Source of the DNA: Liriodendron chinense
Lineage: Eukaryota > Streptophyta > Magnoliopsida > Magnoliales > Magnoliaceae
DNA length: 64,000 bases
Direction of reading: 5' to 3'
NCBI GenBank assembly: GCA_003013855.2
Contig: PVNU02000424.1
Span: 2,170,001-2,234,000 of the forward strand
In this document: one piece after another, positions 56,223-64,000 of the stretch
How positions within the stretch are numbered: the stretch's first letter is position 1
Layout of the letters: each line of letters opens with the position of its first letter
The notes under the pieces: model-generated
The model's database searches: none
Seen by the model: the letters and a program-made list of their open reading frames with translations, nothing else
What the model was told of the DNA's origin: nothing
Translations under genes and position numbers: made by a program

Positions 56223-58405
56223 ATGGCGGTGGACTCTGATAATGAGGTTGTTCCTCTAGGAGATGACACTCCAGATTCCTCTGAATCGAACAATGCGAGG
56301 GTGCAGTAGGGAGGTATTTTGCATCTGGATACCCCTTTATAATGACGGAGGAACAATTGACTAATTTACGGGAAAGGTACAGGATTCCCAACTCTATCAT
56401 TCTCAAATTGCCCGAAGAGGGAGAAAATCCGAATTCTCCACCGCTGAGCTGCGTGGCTCTATACAAGTATTTTTTTAAACTTGGAATACGTCTCCCCTTC
56501 ATCCTTTTATTCGAGACGTGCTCTACATTTATAAGATTGCCCCTAGGCAACTCATTGTAACTGGCTGGAGGGTTGTGCTGAGTGCCTATGTCCTCTAGAA
56601 GCAAGCAGGAAACGAGGACTTAACGGCCGATGAGTTTTTGAAGATGTACCAACTCAAGAAAGCCCCGTCCAGTGAGGGTTGGTACTACTTGTGTTACTGG
56701 CACTGGGAGAACTTCATTTTGGGGAATCCCTCTTCAAACTATCCCAGGTGGAGGAGATGTTGGTTTTATGTCTCTGGTAACTGGGAGTCTGACGTGGGGT
56801 CCAACATCAGGGGACATAACTTCAGTCGCTTCTTTTGTGAAGGTGGGTGAATCTTTACTCTGTGAATATAAACAAGGTTTTGTTTCTGTTACTGACTTAC
56901 ATTTTCTCATATTTACAGGTATTCTAGCTGGAAGAAAACGCAGCTTAAGAGGAGGAATTAACGAGAAGATCGTTAAAGTTTTCAAGTTGTCGGAGGACGA
57001 CAGGGATATCAGCCTCTCCCTTTCGCTTCCACAACTAGCTGCTTCCGGCTTTATCTCCCAGGAGGAAGCAATGGTGAACGTTGGAGAGAAGAGAGCAGTG
57101 TTGCCCCGTTTAAAGGGCACTGCCTTGAAGAGGCAGAAGAAGACGGTGGCTGGTCTCTCAAATCCACCCACATGAATAAATGAACCTGCTCACGGCTCGC
57201 AGCCGCACAACCCTCCCCCAGTTGAAGCTGTAACGACTCCTCTGACTGGTCCTTGTGACCAGTCGGTGATTGATATTATTGATAACTCCCCAAGGGGTGA
57301 CGAGGTGGGGCCAAGTCATACTTCGGGTGAAGGGGGTCGCGAGCCTGCTGCTACTCGCCAATTGGCTCCTACTTTGGAGTCAATTCCTGCTCAAGAGTCG
57401 GATCCTGCTTGAGAGCCATCTTTTGCTCACGAGATGAGCACCTCTGAGATGGTAGTAGCCCAGCCTTCAGGGACTGGGGTTTTTACCATTCTGGGTTACT
57501 TGCACCCTATTTGCAAGTTTTTATTTGACAATATCACTCCACAGTCCTTCGGTGCTCTTCCTGAGCCTAGTTCGGAAGATCTCTCTTCATACAGGGGTGA
57601 GGCTGGTCCAGGTATGTGTGAATTAATTCCTTTTTAAGGAAGCTCTTATACCTTTAATGATGTCTTCTTTGATTTTTTAGTAGAGTTTGGACCTTACCCT
57701 ATGGATGAGATGCGGCATCGTCGTTACTCGTCACATTATAGATGAAGGCGAAGAGAAGAGACAGGACATGGAGAATGTGATCCAAGGGAGGGATCAAATA
57801 ATAAAGTCCTGCAAGACTCTGATCGCCAAAATAAATGAAGAGAAGAAGATCCTCATCAGTAAAATCCAGACTTTGACCGAAAGGTATCAATCGCTGGATC
57901 TCAAATTTGCAAGGCTTGCTGAGGTGAAGGAGAAGATCGAGAAGGAGAAGGAGATCTTTCGTCAAGATAAGATTTCTCTTGAAGAGCAACTTGTGGAGTA
58001 CAAGTCGTGCCTCAAGGAGGCCATCGAAAGTTTGAAGAAGAAGAAGAAGGCCCTCATTGAACTGAAAGATGACTCCATCCACTAGGATGAGGAGAGGGTA
58101 GCCTATGTCAAAATGGTGTTCGAAGAAGGCCCTCGTGTAGTTCTAGAGTTCTGAACTTCATAACTTTATGAAGACGAGCAGTATGAATCGTACGACGCTG
58201 GTTGCGAATTTGTGATCAGGGTCATACAACAAATTTCTCCAGCATTCAACTTGGAGGAATTCGACAAGGTCTCTGTCATCGTCGCTGCTGAGGAATAAGC
58301 AGATGCTGAAAATGAAGTTATAGAGGCTACCGAAGCTGTATGAGTTCCTGAGATGGAACCTGAAGTAGAGAGCCGAGCACCTCCTCCATGCGATGCTGAA
58401 GAATG
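56223..58405 (+). pseudogene. Antisense extra ORF of the Tat element, spliced, transposase_28-like
   Basis: Plus-strand gene-like unit opposite to the retroelement's own genes. Exon 1 (56223-about 56843) encodes LPEEGENPNSPPLSCVALYK, then, after a frameshift near 56496, FHPFIRDVLYIYKIAPRQL, VTGWRVVLSAYVL and RCWFYVSGNWE. This pattern matches the 'putative gypsy type transposon' domain (Pfam PF04195), named from memory. A likely intron (GTGGGTGA to TTTACAG, about 56844-56918) precedes exon 2, which is basic and then Pro/Ser-rich. A second likely intron (GTATGTG to TTTTTTAG, 57613-57680) precedes a long coiled coil (57740-58085, Lys/Glu-rich) and a C-terminal acidic tail. At least seven stops or shifts make it nonfunctional. 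Its role is unknown. Confidence 0.65.
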
Positions 58406-58823
58406 AGTGACTACGAGCTGATCTTATTCTTTCATTTCTCCTTCTCTGATAAAAATAAATGTATTTTTCTTTTTTATTTTGTAATCTGAATAGTCATTGA
58501 ATGGAAATAGTTTGCCTTCTCTTTCTATATTCATGGGAATGAATTCATGCTTGAATGTTTTACTCAACTCATGAAAATGAATTGGGCTCAATTAGGGAGG
58601 TCTTGGTGACCATATCAGCTTAAAGATAGGCTGTCATATAAATTAAGTCTTTGGCTCTGCCGTGAGCAGAAGACTTAGTTAAGAGAATGTTCATATCCTC
58701 TTCAGGGTTATTTAGGTCCAAAAAAAGGAGTAGCGATCAAGTTATAGATTCCATAGCTGAACAGCTAGAATGAAAAAGAATGTCTTTATTTAGATTTGAT
58801 CCAATATCTACATTATGAATGTT

Positions 58824-59900
58824 CTATGAAAAATATCGGAGTAAATGTTCCACGTGCCAAGGGTGACGTAGGGGTCTTCCTCGCATGTCTTCCAGATAAT
58901 AAGTACTTGGTCGGACAACCTTGATGACTCGATACGGGCCTTTCCAGTTAGGATCTAATGATCGAGTGGTTGTTCCGATATTTTTCCTGAGCACCAAGTT
59001 ACCGAGCTAAAAAGCTCTGGCTTTGACCTTTGAATTGTGATAACGGGCTATTCGTTGTTGATAAGCCGCTGCTCGAAGATGAGATATGTCCCTTTTCTCT
59101 TTTAGGAAATTGAGGTGGAGTTTTAAACCTTCCTAATTATGCGCTGCTTCATAGTGTTCTACTCCATGAGTAGGTATTTCGACTTCCACGGGGACGACTG
59201 CTTCGGTGCCAAATGCCAGTGAGAAGGGTGTTTCTCCTGTTGAATTGCGAGTTGTCATCCTGTAAGTCCATAAATTTTTTTGTAGGAGTTCTAGCCACAT
59301 ACATTTACATTCATTAAGCTTGGTCTTTAATTGGTACTTGATAATTTTGTTAACCGCTTCTACTTGTCTGTTAGCCTGAGGATGATATGGGGATGTTCGA
59401 ATATTACGTATCTTCCATTTCTCTCAAAACTCGGAGAATGCGACATTATCGAACTATCTTCCATTATGAGAAATTATGGTATGGGGGAGTCCATAACGGC
59501 ATATAATATTCATCCATATAAATTTAGTAGTTTGCTTTTCGGTGATGGTGGTTAGAGGTTCCACCTCAACCTATTTGGTGAAATAATCGACTGCCACAAT
59601 TGTGAACCTATTTTGTCCTTTTTTTCCCATGGGTAGTGGTTCGATTATATCGACTCCCTATTGAGTGAAAGGCCAATGGCCGTCCATTGATGTCATTTGT
59701 TTAGACGGTAAATGGGGGACTGGAGAAAATCATTGACATTTATCGCATTTTTTTGAGAATTCGATAGCATCTGCCTTCATAGTGGGCCAATAATATCCTT
59801 GCCTCATTACTTTGTATGTAGAGACCGTCCTTTGGGATAATTACCACATGCCCCCCAGTGTATTTCATCTAGAATATGGTATGCTTCTTCTGGATGAAGA
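58824..59900 (-). pseudogene. Tat integrase, degenerate
   Basis: The zinc-binding segment begins near 59880 (ILDEIHWGACGNYPKGRSLH). The core follows with a D in the GVDIIEPLPMGKKGQ region (about 59640), a second in the HTIISHNGRXFD region (about 59470, with N where the family has D), and the E in YHPQANRQVEAVNKIIKY (about 59350). It ends with the GNLVLRKN, WKGPYRV and HVEHLLRYF motifs and TAG at 58826-58824. Several stops interrupt it. Confidence 0.82.
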
Positions 59901-60570
59901 CACCTTAAATACGGTAAAGTAAAACTTTTACGCAACAATTTTTCATTTTGTAAGATGTACCTTGCAGCATGATAGCGAATTTGTCGGGTAGATTTTTTAT
60001 CATCTGGGAGTTGTCCGCTTTGGAGGTAAAGGATAATGAGATCCATCCAACATGAAGATAAATGCAATGTGATGACTTGATCTGGAGCGACTAGATCGAT
60101 ACTCGGGGTAGAGAGATGCTCGATAGGAACAGCTCGTGTCAGATCGGACTCAAGTGCATAAGTTAATTTTGCCAAAGAATTCGCAAGCTTGTTCTCCTCG
60201 CGAGGGATATGAATAATTTCATATTTGTTCAATTTAGTAAGCAGGATGAGTACTTAAGATTTGTACGAAGCCATCCGCTCTTCTTTCACCTCGAATTCGT
60301 TAAGCTTGATTTACGACAAGCTGAGAGTCGCTATAAACGAGCATGTTTTTTATCGCGAGTATATTTGCTAATTCGAGACCAACAATTAAGGCTTCATATT
60401 CTGCTTCATTATTTGAGGCACGAAAATCGAAACGCAAAACATATTGAAATTATGATCCATCAGGAGTGATTAGATTAATCCGGCTTCACTGCCAGAGGAG
60501 CATGATGATTTATCTACGTAAAGCGACCAAGGTGCTTGCTCGTTCTGCAGCGGGTCATCACTAGAGGTCA
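59901..60570 (-). pseudogene. Tat second RNase H and linker
   Basis: On the minus strand PWSLYVDKSSCSSGSEAGLI (about 60530), then ASNNEAEYEALIVGLELA and YSDSQLVVNQ, mark an RNase H domain of the kind Tat elements carry in addition to the one next to RT. The linker IIHIPREENKLANSLAKL (about 60210) leads toward integrase. Frameshifts and stops are present. Confidence 0.75.
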
Positions 60571-60599
60571 AAATAGTAGGGGTTGAATATGTAAATTCG

Positions 60600-61910
60600 A
60601 CAATGAGGTCTGCTACGGTTTGAGCCTTTACGGGGGTTCGCGAGCAAAAGGAAATATTGTGTTCGCCAAGTTCAATCGCCCATTTAGTTAATCGCCCAGA
60701 TACTTCAGGTTTTTGAAGAACTTGAAAGGATGATTGGTAGGTACTATTATAGAATGGGCTTGAAAATAAGGTCGTAACTTCCGTGCTACTGTTACTAATG
60801 CCAGAGCGAGTTTCTCCATATCAGAGTATCGGGTTTCAGCATCCACCATTGCTCGACTGACAAATAAACGGGCCTTTGCATCCCGGAGTCTTCTCTTATT
60901 AAGGCGGCACTAACAGCCGTGGAAGAAACAAATAAATAAAGAAAGAACTGCTCATATGGAACAGGCTTTGATAAGATGGGAGGCGTACTCATATACTATT
61001 TCAGTTGCTGAAATGCTTCTTCACATTGTTGGGTCCATGCCCAGTCGAATTTTACAGTTGTACGAAGTAACTTGAAGAAAGGAAGACATTTATCGGAGGC
61101 ACGCGAAATAAACCTGTTTAAAGATGCAATGCGACCAGCGAATTGTTGGACTTCTTTGAGAGTGGAGGGAGATTGCATTTCAATCAACGCCTTAATCTTT
61201 TCGGGATTTGCTTCAATCCCCCACTAACCAACCATGAACCCGAGAAATTTTCCAACAGAAACCCCAAAAGCGTATTTTTCTGGATTCAACTTCATCTGAT
61301 ACTTCCTCATCAGATCAAAGGCTTCTCGGAGATCCACCAGATGATCGTTGGCTACAACACTTTTAACGAGCATATCATCAACGTAAACCTCCATGTTCCT
61401 GCCAATCTGTACAGTAAACATTTTGTTGACTAGACGCTGATAAGTGGCCCCAGTATTTTTGAGACTAAAAGGCATCACTTTGTAACAATACAGACATCGA
61501 TCAGTAATAAAGGTGGTGCTCTCACGATCAGGTGGATACATCATGATCTAGTTGTAGCCGGAATAGGCATCCATAAAGTTGAGTAAGGCATGTCCTGCCG
61601 CTGAGTCGACTAGTTGGTCGATGCAAGGAGTTGGGAAGCTATCTTTTGGACACGCCTTGTTTAGATCGGAATAATCTACGCACATCCTCCACTTACCATT
61701 TGCCTTGTGCACGAGAACGACATTCGCGACCCATTTCGAGTAATCGACCTCTTCAATAAAGTCAACGGCCAATAACTTTTCAACCTCAGTTTTTATGACC
61801 ATCTGCCTTTCAGTTGTGAGCTCTCGTCTACACTGATGGATAAGTTTAAATTCTGGGTCAACATTCAAGCGGTGAACTACGACGTCAGGGTCTATACTTG
61901 GCATATCCTT
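60600..61910 (-). pseudogene. Tat reverse transcriptase and RNase H, degenerate
   Basis: RT starts with MPSIDPDVVVHRLNVDPEF (61904), followed by FIEEVDYSKWVANVVLVHKA, NKACPKDSFPTPCIDQLVD and AYSGYN, where a TAG at 61547-61545 replaces the usual glutamine. It continues with VMPFSLKNTGATYQRLVNKM and the catalytic YVDDMLVKS (about 61390-61365), then the thumb LTGRIASLNRFIS-like block (61100) and RNase H (60800-60990). The order is complete; translation is not possible. Confidence 0.87.
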
Positions 61911-62220
61911 ATGAGACCAGGTGAATACGTCTTGATATTCAACCAGAAAATCGGTCAGATAGGCTTAGAAGATGCAGTCTAAAGATGATTCGACATGGAC
62001 CTTCTTGAAAGGATCATCCTTGGATAACTAAATTTCGACCGTTTCTTCTTCCGGGAGTTCTTGCCTGATGTGTATCTTCCCCTGGGTCCAGGTTTGTTAC
62101 TATCGGAGTATTTGTTGAATCTCTCGAGATCACCATAATAGGAGTTGCCCGGACATTATTTCGATTCTTTCGATCTTGTACCGCAATTTCATAGCATGCC
62201 CGAGCTTCTTTCTGATTTCC

Positions 62221-62691
62221 TCAAACTACTCCCACTCCGTTTGGAGTGGGGAACTTGATGCATAAGTAGAGGGGGTGTAGAGCTGCTCCTATCTTGGTAA
62301 GTGAGAGTCGACCTAAGATGACATTATATGCCGACTTTCGATCGAGCATAAGGAAGTTAATGAAAATAGTGACTTTGGTCAAAGCTTCTCCGAATGTGAT
62401 GGGAAGGTCAATACTCCCCTCTGGTGCTACCAACTCACTCCTGAAACCGACAAGGGGGGTCAAGACTGGTTTGAATAGATTTCTGGCGAGAGCCATCTTG
62501 TTGAAAGTTTCAAGATAAAGGACGTCTGCAGAGCTACCTGTATCTAACATAATATGATGAGTTAAATAATTTGATACCTTTAACGCTACTACGATGGAAT
62601 CCTCATGAGAGAAATGGATTCCTTCAGCATCTTCATGAGATGAGGAGATTGGATGATGACTCAAACTTGACGTGCTGGATAATTTCTCCAC
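62221..62691 (-). pseudogene. Tat aspartic protease
   Basis: An open stretch of 156 codons with the active-site motif MLDTGSSADVLY (about 62530) preceded by KVSNYLTHHI, and the downstream SAYNVILGRLSLTKIGA (about 62310), the ILGR motif of retropepsins. The frame itself is intact here, but the flanking polyprotein is broken. Confidence 0.82.
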
Positions 62692-62794
62692 CCAGTAAAT
62701 GTGTTGAGGCTTCTGGCATGCCTTTCGAGTGTACGCTTTCCTAGAGGCTTGGGAATCTCCTCCACAAGCCGGACCACCTGCAATGGTCTGAATT

Positions 62795-64000
62795 TCACCT
62801 GTAGGTTCGACATCTTCCTATGAAGACAATGTTGCGGTGACTTTTTCCTCCGAACTTGATGTTCATGATGCGCTGGCGCATCAGATTCTTTGGGCGAATG
62901 ATCTTACATGCAATATAGTCTTGGAGGTTTCCCTTTCGAATGAGGGCTTCAATCTGGTCTTTAAGAGATATACAATCTTGGGTATTGTGCCCATGATCCT
63001 TATGGAAGTAACAGAACTTCCTTTTGTCTCTTTGTTCGGGATCCGATTTGATCCTCGGAGGCCATTTAACATATGATTTATGTTTAATCTCCATCAGTAC
63101 CTTTTTTGGAGACTGATTGAGAGGCGTATAATTACGATATTTCCCAAGGTAAGACTTCTTTAGAGAGCAATCTCGTCGATCACGCCAATACTTCCTGTCT
63201 ACTGGAGAAATTTCCTCAGACTTTTGCTTCTTCCCTTGAATACCATGACAAGCCAAAGCTACTTCTTCAGCGTTAATATATTTTTAAGCTTTGGCCTAAA
63301 ACTTGATCATTGTTTTAGGAGGATTTTTATCCAGGGCGAATCGGAATTTTTCGCTCGCAATGCCTGCTAGAAGGGCAATGAGACCCTTATCTTCAGTATA
63401 ACCCTCGGTTTGGACTGCTTCTGTAGTAAATCGGACTGTGAAGTCTTTAATTGTCTCTCCATGCTGCTGCTTCAGATCTAATAGATGAGATATATGTTTT
63501 TTGGTACAGATGCTTCCCATGAACTGAGAAAGAAAAAGATCCGATAATTGAGAGAAGAATTCTATGGATCAAGGCTTCAGACCATGAAACCAAGTATGTG
63601 TTGCGTCCTTTAGAGTTAAAGAAAAAGCCTTGCACATAATTTCCAAGCTATATCCTTCTGGCTCCTTGAGAGATCTACATGTCTCCAGATGCTCGAGGGC
63701 GTTCGATATTTTTTAGGCAAAGGAGCCTCCATTACCTCGCGCGTAAAAGTAGGTTCAGATCAATAGATTAATGCCAGAGTGGATGTCAGGAGGTTAAAAT
63801 GATATCGCTGTTCAATATTAGTGAAACGATCCTCGATTCTCCTGAGATCTCCTTCCCAAGGCAAAATATAACTGAATGTTTCGACATCAAGTTATTCTTC
63901 AGGTCGGCACTATCGAGAAGTATTGGAATGGATAGATTGCGGGTATTGATTAAGAATTTGATTACCGCGAGATATACGGTTTGGAGGAGGATTTGCCTGA
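62795..64000 (-). pseudogene. Tat gag, C-terminal part
   Basis: On the minus strand 63520-63296 encodes HISHLLDLKQQHGETIKDFT and RFTTEAVQTEGYTEDKGL, a retrotransposon gag core. At 63256-62795 KFCYFHKDHGHNTQDCISLK is the zinc-finger segment that precedes protease in Tat elements. The N terminus lies near or beyond the window edge. Confidence 0.8.

Larger units (their letters stand above)
55298..64000 (-). mobile_element. Tat-lineage Ty3/gypsy retrotransposon, 5' end beyond the window
   Basis: Reading on the minus strand from the window edge: gag (to about 62795), protease, reverse transcriptase, RNase H, a second RNase H-like segment, integrase (ending 58824), an antisense extra ORF (56223-58405), a polypurine tract and the 3' LTR (55298-55834). 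The order and the motifs NKACPKDSFP, YVDDMLVKS and SNNEAEYEAL-type RNase H are those of the Tat/Retand group. Many stops, often TAG for CAG or TGG, show it is dead. The 5' LTR, primer site and target duplication are outside the window. Confidence 0.88.

Noticed and set aside
57699..58082. Leucine-rich minus-strand open frame opposite the coiled coil
   Set aside because: It is the mirror of the Lys/Glu coiled-coil exon on the plus strand; AAG/GAG codons read as CTT/CTC leucines.

Overview
This is nuclear DNA of a flowering plant. It holds one multi-exon protein-coding gene, a plant calcium-dependent protein kinase with typical GT-AG introns, in a dense, nested bed of plant LTR retrotransposons (Ty1/copia, chromovirus and Tat-type Ty3/gypsy), solo LTRs, hAT-like and other MITEs, tRNA-derived SINEs and long GA/CT, AT and poly-A/T tracts. 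A recurring family with ends resembling GGGCCCACCGTGATGTATG makes me suspect a magnoliid or other early-diverging angiosperm. That is an impression, not a demonstration. No rRNA, tRNA, organelle or bacterial genes were seen.

Layout. 1113-11532: a complete but dead Ty1/copia element (LTRs, tRNA-Met primer site, gag-PR-IN-RT-RNase H, TSD CAAAT). It is split by two later insertions that now remain as solo LTRs: 1325-3929 in its 5' LTR (TSD GCCCT) and 5504-7461 in its protease (TSD CATGT). 11538-16190: intergenic DNA with MITEs nested in MITEs. 16501-29235, minus strand: the kinase gene, 8 exons, 518 codons, with a 7.1-kb first intron that carries a deleted chromovirus (21683-25620, TSD CCTTA) and a MITE. 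29236-29460: promoter and 5' UTR with two long CT tracts around a TATA-like box. 29928-34610: hAT-like element, then a long LTR-like sequence with two different minisatellites nested inside a MITE copy. 34688-38930: a 1.4-kb block in three tandem copies. 40007-42650: remains of a Myb/SANT-like gene of the Harbinger-associated type and a viroplasmin-like (RNase H1 N-terminal) ORF. 44064-44939: an insertion rich in CGTCA motifs. 45028-48421: a 3.4-kb solo LTR (TSD GATGT) with a hAT MITE nested in it. 48427-55297: AT-rich, almost featureless. 55298-64000: the 3' two-thirds of a Tat-lineage Ty3/gypsy element on the minus strand, with an antisense, intron-containing extra ORF between integrase and LTR; its 5' end lies beyond the window.

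The only gene likely to be functional is the kinase, which has no visible coding lesion. All retroelement reading frames carry stops or frameshifts, often where TGG or CAG has become TAG, as expected from long methylation-driven decay. The most unusual features are the 1.4-kb tandem triplication, the spliced antisense ORF in the Tat element, and the repeated occurrence of clusters of short palindromes in unrelated LTRs.
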